From Spirulina sp. DLM2.Bin59 (GTDB lineage: Bacteria; Cyanobacteriota; Cyanobacteriia; Cyanobacteriales; Spirulinaceae): 10,271 nucleotides of DNA. The notes under the pieces were generated by a model. It did not search any database. It saw only the letters and a list, made by a program, of their open reading frames with translations, and was not told where the DNA came from. The stretch covers positions 1 to 10,271 of the forward strand of contig RECT01000048.1 in assembly GCA_007693875.1 (NCBI GenBank), read 5' to 3'. Shown here piece after piece: positions 1 to 6,370 of the stretch; within the stretch, counting starts at the first letter, position 1; each line of letters begins with the position of its first letter. Made by a program: the position numbers and the translations under genes.

Positions 1-35
1 ACAATACAAACCAATCTCCCACCCATTCCTCCACC

Positions 36-572
36 ATGACCACCACCATCGAAATCCTCTCCCCCGACGAAATCCGCCGCACCCTCACCCGTTTAGCCTC
101 GGAAATTATCGAAAAAGTGGGGGATCTTTCGCGGGTTGTGTTGGTGGGCATCCATACGCGGGGTGTGCCCCTAGCCGATGCCTTGGCAGCGCAGATTTAC
201 AGCCTGGAGCAGGAGGCGGTAGTGGTGGGGCAGTTGGATATTACATTTTATCGAGATGACCTTAACCAGGTGGGAATGCGCACCCCCGCTAAAAGTGCGA
301 TGCCCTGTGATTTAACAGGCAAAATCGTCGTGTTGGTGGATGATGTGATCTACAAGGGCCGGACGATCCGGGCGGCGTTGAATGCGGTGGGGGAGTTTGG
401 CCGGCCGGAGGTGATTTATCTGGCGGTTTTGGTGGACAGGGGCCATCGCCAATTGCCCATCCATCCCGATTTTGTGGGCCGGAACCTACCCACATCTTCC
501 GAAGAGGAGGTGCGGTTTTATATCCACAGCCATGATGGCCGCGATGGGGTGGAATTAATCCGAGCCAAGTAG
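36..572 (+). CDS. pyrR: Bifunctional pyr operon regulator / uracil phosphoribosyltransferase PyrR
   Basis: The 178-residue product has the type I phosphoribosyltransferase fold. The PRPP-binding loop [18 protein letters not shown] lies at about residues 98-115, with the two acidic residues DD followed by the K-G-R-T turn typical of PyrR. The early [16 protein letters not shown] (35-50) and the LDITFYRDD block (67-75) are also characteristic of PyrR. In Bacillus PyrR binds pyr mRNA to control attenuation and has uracil phosphoribosyltransferase activity. In cyanobacteria the RNA-binding role is less established, so regulation is inference here. Length matches the family (about 180). The ATG at 36 gives the expected N-terminus, with no clear Shine-Dalgarno sequence in the 35 bases visible upstream. 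The TAG stop lies inside a dispersed hairpin repeat. No pyr genes are adjacent in the window. Confidence 0.95.
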   Translation: MTTTIEILSPDEIRRTLTRLASEIIEKVGDLSRVVLVGIHTRGVPLADALAAQIYSLEQEAVVVGQLDITFYRDDLNQVGMRTPAKSAMPCDLTGKIVVLVDDVIYKGRTIRAALNAVGEFGRPEVIYLAVLVDRGHRQLPIHPDFVGRNLPTSSEEEVRFYIHSHDGRDGVELIRAK

Positions 573-595
573 GGGCGAAAAATCTTTCGCCCTCC
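569..595. repeat. 27-bp dispersed hairpin repeat, copy A, overlapping the pyrR stop
   Basis: The arms GGGCGAAA (573-580) and TTTCGCCC (585-592) form a perfect 8-bp stem with the four-base loop AATC. The whole 27-bp stretch recurs exactly, in inverse orientation, at 3632-3658. The pyrR stop codon TAG (570-572) is formed by the first bases of the element. The hairpin could also act as a transcription terminator for pyrR, but no strong T-run follows directly. This resembles short palindromic repeats scattered through cyanobacterial genomes. Confidence 0.8.
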
Positions 596-653
596 AATCT
601 TTCGCCCTCCAATCTTTCACTCCCGATCTTGCGCCTCCCAATCTTGCCCCCCC
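581..653. repeat. Degenerate 14-15-bp tandem repeat, five units
   Basis: Five head-to-tail units of the pattern AATCTTTCGCCCTCC are seen at 581-595, 596-610, 611-624, 625-639 and 640-653. The first two are identical and the rest diverge progressively. The array appears to have grown out of the 3' half of the hairpin repeat that overlaps the pyrR stop. It fills almost all of the gap between the pyrR and smpB stops. Confidence 0.75.
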
Positions 654-669
654 AATGCGCCCACCGACT

Positions 670-1140
670 TTAAAACTGCTTCATGGTGCGGCGAATTTCC
701 CGCTCATCTTGGCGTTTTTTGATGGTTTCGCGCTTGTCGTGGAGTTTTTTCCCTTTGCCTAAACCGAGGGCCACCTTAACCCAGCCCCGCTTGAAGTAGA
801 GTTTGAGGGGAACAAGGGTGAGGCCCTCCTGTTCGAGTTTGCCAATCAGTTTATTGATTTCTTGCTTTTTGAGCAGCAGCTTGCGGGTACGGCGGGGATC
901 ATGGTTGAAGTAGTCGCCGCTGGCTTCGTAGGGGGAAATATGGACATTCAGCAACCAGGCTTCGCCATTGCGCATCAGGCCGTAGCCATCCCGGAGGTTG
1001 ACGCGGCCAGCCCGGATTGATTTCACCTCGGTTCCCACCAGTTCAATACCAGCTTCGTAGGTGTCGAGGATTTCATACAAAAACCGCGCTTTGCGGTTGT
1101 CACTAATAATTTTGATGCCTTCAGAGGGGGATTTGGCCAT
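670..1140 (-). CDS. smpB: SsrA-binding protein SmpB
   Basis: The 156-residue SmpB binds tmRNA and is needed for trans-translation, which rescues stalled ribosomes and tags the nascent peptide for degradation. The sequence follows the family throughout: SDNRKARFLYEILDTYEAGI near the start, GTEVKSIRAGRVNLRDGY at about 36-53, the NVHISPYEASG block with NHDPRRTRKLLL, then LVPLKLYFKRGWVKVALGLGKGKKLHDKR. The basic C-terminal tail KKRQDEREIRRTMKQF enters the mRNA channel in known SmpB structures. Length is usual. The ATG at 1140 is the natural start, and a weak TACAAT box lies at 1166-1171 on the minus strand. The gene lies 113 bases downstream of dam on the same strand, separated by a repeat-like sequence, so co-transcription is uncertain. 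Confidence 0.97.
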   Translation of the reverse strand: MAKSPSEGIKIISDNRKARFLYEILDTYEAGIELVGTEVKSIRAGRVNLRDGYGLMRNGEAWLLNVHISPYEASGDYFNHDPRRTRKLLLKKQEINKLIGKLEQEGLTLVPLKLYFKRGWVKVALGLGKGKKLHDKRETIKKRQDEREIRRTMKQF

Positions 1141-1165
1141 GGTGATCAGGTTCCTTCAGTCCTTT

Positions 1166-1171
1166 ATTGTA
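1166..1171 (-). promoter_or_regulatory. Possible -10 element of smpB
   Basis: TACAAT is read on the minus strand, 25-30 bases upstream of the smpB ATG, which is a plausible position for a -10 box with a short leader. No convincing -35 box is seen at the right spacing, so this is a weak call. Confidence 0.3.
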
Positions 1172-1225
1172 TCGCAGCCCCGGTTCAGGATCTCGCGGTT
1201 GCGCTCAAACCCTGGGGACGAGAAT

Positions 1226-1257
1226 GGCGCAAAAATGGGGTGATGCTGCGCCCCTAC
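1226..1257. repeat. Degenerate GGGGCGCA palindrome abutting the dam stop
   Basis: GGCGCA (1226-1231) and TGCGCC (1247-1252) form a 6-bp inverted pair with a 15-base loop. Read on the minus strand, the sequence starts GGTAGGGGCGCAGCATCA, so it begins with the same TAGGGGCG as the 27-bp repeat at the pyrR stop. The dam stop codon TAG (1256-1254) is supplied by it. It may be a decayed relative of that repeat family or a weak terminator of dam. Confidence 0.5.
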
Positions 1258-2168
1258 CCATGATCGCCATAGTTGATGATCAGGAGTTCGCTAATGGGGC
1301 CGCGTTTGCGAGATTTGCTGTTGATCATCCGCGTGGCGGGGATACGGATAATTTGATAGTCCTGATAGAGATCATCAAAAAAATGATCATTGGGATCGAT
1401 GTTGTGGGGGTCGGAGTTGCTGACCATGAAGCGAATACCCTGGTGATGGAGGCGATCGCACAGTTCCTTTAACCGTCTTTGATCTTGCTCATCAAACCCC
1501 TGGGAAGCATAGGCGTTGAAGGAGGCGGTGGTGTTGAGGGGGCGATAGGGGGGGTCGAAATAAACGAAGCTGTTGGGCGGGATCCCGGTTGCGATCGCCG
1601 TGAAATCCCCCTGTTGGATGTGGGTGGTTTGGAGGACTTGGGCAACTTCGGTGAGGTTGAGGCGATCGCAAATTTTCGGATTTCGATACCGCCCCACGGG
1701 GACGTTAAATTCTCCCTTGGCATTGACCCGAAATAGGCCGTTAAAACAGGTACGATTGAGGAAAATCAGCATTGCGGTGCGCTCAAGCCATTGGGGATTG
1801 TAGGTGCGAAAGTCAAACCCCTGGCGCTGCTGATTAAATTGGGCGCGGATTTGATAGTAATACTGGGATTGTTGTGTTGGGGAGAGGCTAAAGTAATGGC
1901 CTTGGAGATTTTCCAACTGTTGGATGAGGCTCTCAACATCCTGTTGCACGGTGGTATAGGCGGTGATCAGTTCCGGGTTGAGATCGAGGATTGATCGCTG
2001 AAGATGGGGAAATTGGCAGGCGATCGCCCATAACACTGCACCCCCTCCGATAAAGGGTTCAAAATAATGTTGAATTTCTCCGGTGGTGAGTTCGGGGGGT
2101 AGATATTTTTGGATCGTGGGGAGGAGTTGACGTTTACCGCCAGCCCATTTCAGGAAGGGTTTAACCAT
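1254..2168 (-). CDS. dam: Dam-type DNA adenine-N6 methyltransferase (D12 class)
   Basis: This is an alpha-class adenine methyltransferase. With the start at 2168 it has 304 residues and opens with MVKPFLKWAGGKRQLL, the AdoMet-contacting motif. Next come FEPFIGGGAVLWA (about 38-48, motif I) and the catalytic DPPY (about 205-208) in FVYFDPPYRPL. SNSD lies at about 250-253, and the conserved tail NSKSRKRGPISELLIINY closes the protein. The segment between motif I and DPPY should contain the target-recognition domain. Family members of this order methylate adenine in GATC, and the core of the HIP1 octamer GCGATCGC is GATC. An in-frame ATG at 2192 would add eight residues (MLILHNFP) outside the family alignment, so the inner ATG is preferred. 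Neither start has a clear ribosome site. No restriction gene is adjacent, so this looks like an orphan methylase; GATC specificity is inferred. Confidence 0.93.
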   Translation of the reverse strand: MVKPFLKWAGGKRQLLPTIQKYLPPELTTGEIQHYFEPFIGGGAVLWAIACQFPHLQRSILDLNPELITAYTTVQQDVESLIQQLENLQGHYFSLSPTQQSQYYYQIRAQFNQQRQGFDFRTYNPQWLERTAMLIFLNRTCFNGLFRVNAKGEFNVPVGRYRNPKICDRLNLTEVAQVLQTTHIQQGDFTAIATGIPPNSFVYFDPPYRPLNTTASFNAYASQGFDEQDQRRLKELCDRLHHQGIRFMVSNSDPHNIDPNDHFFDDLYQDYQIIRIPATRMINSKSRKRGPISELLIINYGDHG

Positions 2169-2275
2169 GGGGAAATTGTGCAAAATAAGCAAGGCGGCCT
2201 AGGATAGCGCACCGGAGAGACGATGGCAGGGACTTTTTGCCGTGGATCCGGGTTCGCCATGATCGGCGTGGGGGA

Positions 2276-3496
2276 TTAATGGTTGATTAATTGGGCGTAG
2301 AGGCGTTGGTATTGCTGGGCTTGGGCGGTGAGGGAATATTCGGCTTCTGCCACCTGACGACAGCGGGCCCGATGGGGAGCGAGATCGGTTTTTTCTAACC
2401 AAGACTGCACCCCCCAAGCCAGATCCTCGCCATTCTCTGGCTCGGCTAAATAGCCCGTCACCCCCGGTTCAATGAACTCCGGCACACCCCCCACCCCAAA
2501 CGTGATCACGGGTGTACCACAGGCCAAACTTTCCTGGATCACTAAAGGCGCATTGTCGGCCCGGGTGGGGAATAACACCAGATCCGCCGCTGCATAGGCG
2601 ATCGCCTTGAGGTGATCACTGTGGATATAGCCCAAATTGACCACCGGAATATCCACCTTTTCCGCCAAACGGGAACCCTGACTGCCAAACATTAACAGCG
2701 TTAAATCCCGCGTCAGGGATGGGGGCAACCGCTGCAACAGGGGCAAAATAAAATCCCCCCCCTTGCGCCGCTCCACCAAACTATCCACCCCAAACAACAA
2801 CACCCGCCCCTCCACCGGCAACCCCAACAAGCGGCGACAGGTGGCGGGATCATGGGGTTGGAACTGGTTTAAATCCAGACCCGCCCGGATCATTTGCACC
2901 GGGAACCGTCCCAAAAGGCTCCGCTTCGCCAAATCCACCAACCATTGACTATGGGCCACAATGGTGAGGCGCGATCGCCCATAGACCCACTGTTTCAACC
3001 GCCATTCCCAGGCGGAACTATCAAAGCGAATGGGGGGATATTCCTGGGGATAGGGGCAGCGACCACAGCCCCGCAACCAGCGATCGCAATCATAGCTATA
3101 GGCACAATGGCCCGTTAGCCCCCACATATCATGGAGCGTCCATACCGCTGGCTTGTGGCGCGTTATCTTCGGTAACGCCAAGTAATTAAAATAGCCGGTG
3201 TGGAGGTTGTGGAAATTGAGGACATCCGCCCATTGATAGCGAGGATGGCGAGGCAGGGCAAAGCTACTGAGCAACTCTACATAGTTGAGGCTGATGGTAT
3301 TGCGATTCAAGCGCGACAGATGACTTTCAATCCAGGGCCAACGCGGGAATACCGTGACATCCCGCTCCGGGGCCACCACCTTACCCACCAATAAATGAGA
3401 CTCGAGGCCTTGGGACTGAAGAGCGCGGTGGAGGCGATAGGCGGTGATGCCGGCCCCTCCTCCTTGATCTGATTGATTCAGATGTAAAACCTTCAC
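2276..3496 (-). CDS. GT4-like glycosyltransferase (GT-B fold)
   Basis: The 406-residue protein is a GT-B glycosyltransferase with two Rossmann halves. The N-terminal half begins MKVLHLNQSDQGGGAGITAY with the glycine-rich acceptor-side loop, then HNLHTGYFN (96-104) and TLHDMWGLTGHC (120-131), typical of WcaI/WcaL-like or colanic-acid-type enzymes. The nucleotide-sugar half has VERRKGGDFILP (241-252), the FGSQG strand end, and the retaining-enzyme E-x7-E region around NAPLVIQESLACGTPVI (315-331) with E322. The cysteine cluster CDRWLRGCGRC (137-147) is common in this subgroup. The start is GTG at 3496, with GAGG about 12 bases upstream. The donor and acceptor sugars cannot be read from the sequence; a role in surface polysaccharide synthesis is inference. 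No other polysaccharide genes are in the window. The dam start lies 107 bases downstream on the same strand. Confidence 0.9.
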   Translation of the reverse strand: MKVLHLNQSDQGGGAGITAYRLHRALQSQGLESHLLVGKVVAPERDVTVFPRWPWIESHLSRLNRNTISLNYVELLSSFALPRHPRYQWADVLNFHNLHTGYFNYLALPKITRHKPAVWTLHDMWGLTGHCAYSYDCDRWLRGCGRCPYPQEYPPIRFDSSAWEWRLKQWVYGRSRLTIVAHSQWLVDLAKRSLLGRFPVQMIRAGLDLNQFQPHDPATCRRLLGLPVEGRVLLFGVDSLVERRKGGDFILPLLQRLPPSLTRDLTLLMFGSQGSRLAEKVDIPVVNLGYIHSDHLKAIAYAAADLVLFPTRADNAPLVIQESLACGTPVITFGVGGVPEFIEPGVTGYLAEPENGEDLAWGVQSWLEKTDLAPHRARCRQVAEAEYSLTAQAQQYQRLYAQLINH

Positions 3497-3559
3497 CGTC
3501 GTTTGTCCTCAAGGCAGAGCCTTTATCCTAGCAAGGTTTTGGCGATGGCGAAAAATCCT

Positions 3560-3745
3560 GATCGCTGTAGGATGAGAAGGGGGGAAAGCCCAAGGCAGAG
3601 GGATGAAGGCAGAAGGCAGAAAGGGGAATCGGGAGGGCGAAAGATTTTTCGCCCCTACAGGCCCATCTACCCAACAATTTTGAGCAAACATCCCCCTTCA
3701 TCCTTCCCACTTCATCCTTCATCCTTCCCCCTTCATCCTTCCTAC
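3560..3745. repeat. Purine arm / pyrimidine arm repeat region upstream of the nucleoside hydrolase gene
   Basis: The gap 3497-3755 holds no credible gene. The + strand is almost pure purine around 3569-3637, with units like GGATGAAGGCAGAAGG. It then has the 27-bp hairpin and becomes almost pure pyrimidine from 3690 to 3742, with repeated TTCATCC at 3697, 3711, 3718 and 3732. The two arms are partly complementary, so the region could extrude a long imperfect stem. It looks like a nested set of intergenic repeats. Confidence 0.65.
3632..3658. repeat. 27-bp dispersed hairpin repeat, copy B (inverted)
   Basis: This is the exact reverse complement of 569-595. GGGCGAAA (3635-3642) and TTTCGCCC (3647-3654) form the stem with loop GATT. 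It lies between the divergent glycosyltransferase and nucleoside hydrolase genes and is flanked by the purine and pyrimidine arms. Confidence 0.8.
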
Positions 3746-3755
3746 TCACAAGCCG

Positions 3756-4739
3756 ATGGTACGGAAATTAATTTTAGATACTGACCCCGGTGGTGATGAT
3801 ATTTTTTCGATCCTCTGGTTGTTGAGTTTTCTCAAACATAAAAATATTGATTTGCTGGCCATCACTACGGCGGCGGGCAATGTCCCGGCTCGCAACACGT
3901 TTAACGCCGCCTGCCAAATTTTGCGCCTCAGTGAGGTGGATGATATTGTTGTCGGTCGGGGTGTGGCTTTGCCGGAACAACTGTTTAGCCATGCCAGCCA
4001 TATCCACGGCTCCGATGGCATGGGCAACCTGTCCCAAACCCTGCCCCCTGGCCGGCGACGGTTTGCGGATTCTCCCCCTTCGGAAAAGCTGATTATTGAC
4101 CTCCTGAATCGCTATCCCGGTGAGGTGACGATTGTGGGGATTGCGCCTCTGACGAATTTGGCGATCGCCGAAAACCAAGCCCCCGGTACTCTCAGAAAAG
4201 CGAAGGAAATTGTGATCATGGGGGGGGCGTTTAATGTGCCGGGCAATGTCACCCCCGTGGCGGAGTTTAATATTGCCTTTAACGTCAAGGCCGCCCAACA
4301 GGTGTTTGCCAGCCGCAGCGATATGGTGATGCTGCCCTTGGATGTGACTCGCCAGTTGGTGTTTACCTCAGAGATGATCGCTGATCTTGTTGCCGATTAC
4401 CCAGAGAGTAAATTGGTGGAGTTCATGGCGAAACTGGTGGAATTTTTAACCAGAACCTCCCTAGAGCACCGAGAAACCAAGGGCGAACGGGGGTTTGTCA
4501 TTCATGATGCGGTGGCGATCGCCTATCTCTTTTATCCCGAATTGCTGACGTTCAAACGGGGTCAAGTGATGATTGAAACCCAAGGGAAATTTACCACCGG
4601 CCAAACCCTTTTGGATAATCGCCATGGTGTGAAATCGGGGTTCAATGCCTGGGTTGCCACCGCCGTGGATAGCCATAACCTCATGGCTTGCCTCGTTCAA
4701 GACCTCACCAGCCTAGTGGAGCGGGTTCACCACAATTAA
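3756..4739 (+). CDS. Inosine-uridine-preferring nucleoside hydrolase family protein
   Basis: This 327-residue enzyme belongs to the nucleoside N-ribohydrolase family, which cleaves the N-glycosidic bond of ribonucleosides to give free base plus ribose. The N-terminal signature LILDTDPGGDD (5-15) supplies the calcium- and ribose-binding aspartates D10, D14 and D15. The central block VIMGGAFNVPGNVTPVAEFNI and the late HDAVAIAYLFYPE (H250, D251) match the other conserved active-site segments. The usual DTDPGxDDA has F-S-I after DD here, a mild deviation. Length is normal (310-330) and no signal peptide is seen, so it should be cytosolic. Substrate preference cannot be read. The ATG at 3756 places the signature at the expected distance; no Shine-Dalgarno is evident. 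Its TAA stop overlaps that of the convergent glk gene by 4 bases. Confidence 0.93.
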   Translation: MVRKLILDTDPGGDDIFSILWLLSFLKHKNIDLLAITTAAGNVPARNTFNAACQILRLSEVDDIVVGRGVALPEQLFSHASHIHGSDGMGNLSQTLPPGRRRFADSPPSEKLIIDLLNRYPGEVTIVGIAPLTNLAIAENQAPGTLRKAKEIVIMGGAFNVPGNVTPVAEFNIAFNVKAAQQVFASRSDMVMLPLDVTRQLVFTSEMIADLVADYPESKLVEFMAKLVEFLTRTSLEHRETKGERGFVIHDAVAIAYLFYPELLTFKRGQVMIETQGKFTTGQTLLDNRHGVKSGFNAWVATAVDSHNLMACLVQDLTSLVERVHHN

Positions 4740-5734
4740 CTCTGAGCCGCACAGAGGGCCGCCCCCACCAGCCCCACATCGCCGCTTAACACCACCTGAA
4801 TCGGGACGCGATCGAGGATAGGACTGACGCGGCCTTTATCCCGATAGGCGGCCATAAATTCCCCCTGCTCCATCAAGGGCAGAATTTTGGCGGCAATCCC
4901 ACCGGCAATGAACAGCCCCCCATAGGGCAAAAGTTTCAGGGCAAGGTTGCCGGCCTCGGCTCCGTAGGCGGAAACAAAACAATTCATCGTTGCTTGGCAG
5001 AGGGGATCCTCGGTGCTGGCGGCCCCTTGGGCAATCAGGGCGGCGAGATCCAGATCTGGGTTTTGCCGTTGGGCGGCCAAGGTGGGGGATTCCGGGATAG
5101 CGAGGCGATCGCGCAAACAGTGGTAAATATCGACAATCCCCATCCCCGAAACCACCCGCTCCACGGACACCCGTTTTAACTGCTTCTCGGTTTTGAAATA
5201 ATCTAACAGGGCAGTTTCCATCGGGTTACGGGGGGCAAAATCCGTATGGCCGCCTTCGGTGGGAAAAACCCGGTATGGGCCGTTGGCTTGGGGAATCACC
5301 ACCGCTTCCCCTAAACCGGTTCCGGCCCCAATCACGGCAATGGGCCCTAGGGGATCCCGTTCTCCGGCCTGTAAACAATGCAAGTCTTCCGGCTTGAGCC
5401 CCACCACACCGTAGCCAATGCCGGCAAAATCATTAATGAGTGTCACCGTTTCTAATTGGAGATCCTGGGCGAGGCGATCGCCCGCCAGTTGCCAATGAAG
5501 ATTGGTAAGGGTGCAGCGGTTATTTGCCACGGGCCCTGCAATGGCAAAGCAGGCTCGTTGGGGACATTTGCCCAAACTGGCACAAAATTCCTCCACAATG
5601 GGAACGAGATCGCCGTATTTTTGGCTGGGGTAACTTTGGGGTGGGGATTCCGGCTCTACCCCCTGGGCGGTGGTGTGAAACAGTTGCAGCCGGGTATTGG
5701 TGCCGCCGATATCTCCAGCAATCAGTAAAGTCAT
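4736..5734 (-). CDS. glk: Glucokinase (ROK-independent Glk family)
   Basis: The 332-residue protein matches the bacterial Glk family, which phosphorylates glucose to glucose 6-phosphate with ATP. Motifs in order are the phosphate-binding AGDIGGTNTRLQLF (6-19), FAIAGPV (63-69), LINDFAGIGYGV (99-110) with the catalytic-base aspartate D102, AVIGAGTGLGEAVV (133-146) and TEGGHTDFAPRN (159-170) with glucose-contacting E160. The glycine-rich segment GGLFIAGGIAAKILPL is near the C-terminus. No ROK zinc motif is present. Length is typical (about 320-340). The ATG at 5734 is immediately followed by the phosphate-binding strand. It is divergent from the Nudix gene with only 41 bases between the starts, and it meets the nucleoside hydrolase tail to tail with 4 bases shared. 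Confidence 0.96.
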   Translation of the reverse strand: MTLLIAGDIGGTNTRLQLFHTTAQGVEPESPPQSYPSQKYGDLVPIVEEFCASLGKCPQRACFAIAGPVANNRCTLTNLHWQLAGDRLAQDLQLETVTLINDFAGIGYGVVGLKPEDLHCLQAGERDPLGPIAVIGAGTGLGEAVVIPQANGPYRVFPTEGGHTDFAPRNPMETALLDYFKTEKQLKRVSVERVVSGMGIVDIYHCLRDRLAIPESPTLAAQRQNPDLDLAALIAQGAASTEDPLCQATMNCFVSAYGAEAGNLALKLLPYGGLFIAGGIAAKILPLMEQGEFMAAYRDKGRVSPILDRVPIQVVLSGDVGLVGAALCAAQS

Positions 5735-5775
5735 GGCGATCGGATCTTGATATAGTTTTTTGGTAATCTTAATCC
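5735..5775. promoter_or_regulatory. Divergent promoter region glk / Nudix hydrolase
   Basis: Only 41 bases separate the two start codons. The A/T-rich centre (about 5748-5765) contains GATATAGT on the + strand and TATATC on the minus strand, either of which could be a -10 box. Any transcription start must lie very close to each gene or inside the opposite one, so shared regulation is possible but not shown. Confidence 0.35.
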
Positions 5776-6210
5776 ATGGCCTACCGCAACCCTGCCCCCA
5801 CCGTTGATATCATTATCGAATTAATGGATCGTCCCCACCGCCCGATCATCTTGATTGAGCGGCAAAACCCCCCCCATGGTTGGGCGATTCCGGGGGGATT
5901 TGTGGACTATGGCGAGGCGGTGGAAACAGCGGCCCGGCGGGAAGCTCGCGAAGAAATTAGCCTTGATGTGACGTTGGTTGAGCAGTTTTATCTTTACTCC
6001 GATCCCCGTCGAGATCCCCGCCAACACACGATCAGCATCGTGTTTATCGCCACCGCCAGCGGGGAACCCCGCGCCGCCGATGATGCTAAAACCGTTGGGC
6101 TATTCCTGCCGGACAGTCTGCCGGAGCCGCTGTGCTTCGATCATGGCCAAATCTTGACAGACTATTGGCACTATCGCCAGGGGGGCGATCGCCCCAAACC
6201 CTCAAGTTAA
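5776..6210 (+). CDS. Nudix hydrolase, ADP-ribose pyrophosphatase-like
   Basis: This 144-residue single-domain Nudix protein hydrolyses nucleoside diphosphates linked to another moiety. The Nudix box runs from G41 to L63: G41-x5-E47-x7-R55-E56-A-R-E59-E60-I-S62-L. All metal-binding glutamates are present, and the only departure from the consensus is serine at the final glycine position. The opening [20 protein letters not shown], followed by [12 protein letters not shown], and the [19 protein letters not shown] block resemble ADP-ribose pyrophosphatases of the COG1051 type. Substrate assignment is by resemblance only. The ATG at 5776 gives a normal N-terminus. A HIP1 site (6185-6192) within a GGGGCGATCGCCCC palindrome lies near the 3' end of the gene. 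Confidence 0.92.
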   Translation: MAYRNPAPTVDIIIELMDRPHRPIILIERQNPPHGWAIPGGFVDYGEAVETAARREAREEISLDVTLVEQFYLYSDPRRDPRQHTISIVFIATASGEPRAADDAKTVGLFLPDSLPEPLCFDHGQILTDYWHYRQGGDRPKPSS

Positions 6211-6273
6211 TCCCGTTTTTATCGGAAAAATGACTCAACCGTCTGATTGCTTCCGTATATTCCCTAGGTGTAT

Positions 6274-6289
6274 CGTGACTTAGATCACA
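6274..6289. promoter_or_regulatory. CRP-like operator (cyanobacterial SyCRP1/cAMP-type site)
   Basis: CGTGACTTAGATCACA fits TGTGA-N6-TCACA with a single mismatch in the two half-sites, and 13 of 16 positions match the ideal palindrome TGTGATCTAGATCACA. GATCACATCAT inside it (6283-6293) is repeated exactly at 6305-6315, 22 bases or about two helical turns further on, giving a second half-site on the same face of the DNA. The site lies 82-97 bases upstream of the GTG of the small gene at 6371. The Nudix gene ends just upstream, so that small gene is the only plausible downstream target in this orientation. Confidence 0.6.
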
Positions 6290-6337
6290 TCATACTGACC
6301 CATTGATCACATCATCAACCCCAGTCCCGACGGATCA

Positions 6338-6344
6338 TATACAT
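6338..6344 (+). promoter_or_regulatory. Possible -10 box downstream of the CRP-like operator
   Basis: TATACAT lies about 26 bases upstream of the GTG at 6371. A transcription start near 6350 would put the centre of the CRP-like site at about -68, compatible with activation from upstream. No good -35 box is seen, which is common for CRP-dependent promoters. This is inference from position only. Confidence 0.35.
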
Positions 6345-6370
6345 ATCTACTTTCACGATGTATCAATTCA

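Noticed and set aside
289..612. Minus-strand ORF opposite pyrR (107 codons)
   Set aside because: Overlaps the well-supported pyrR in antisense, has a proline/arginine-rich low-complexity product and no recognisable domain.
1469..1994. Several ORFs of 60-85 codons on both strands inside dam
   Set aside because: They are other-frame readings of a gene with clear methylase motifs, and their products are glycine/proline-rich without family features.
3503..3784. ORFs in the repeat region upstream of the nucleoside hydrolase gene
   Set aside because: The products are repeats of the purine/pyrimidine sequence (H-P-S-S-F-P-L pattern); no start site or coding character.
3774..4298. 174-codon minus-strand ORF opposite the nucleoside hydrolase
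   Set aside because: Pure antisense of a conserved enzyme with no recognisable family features.
6182..6195. GGGGCGATCGCCCC palindrome at the Nudix 3' end as a terminator
   Set aside because: No loop and no T-run; it is a HIP1 site extended by flanking G and C.
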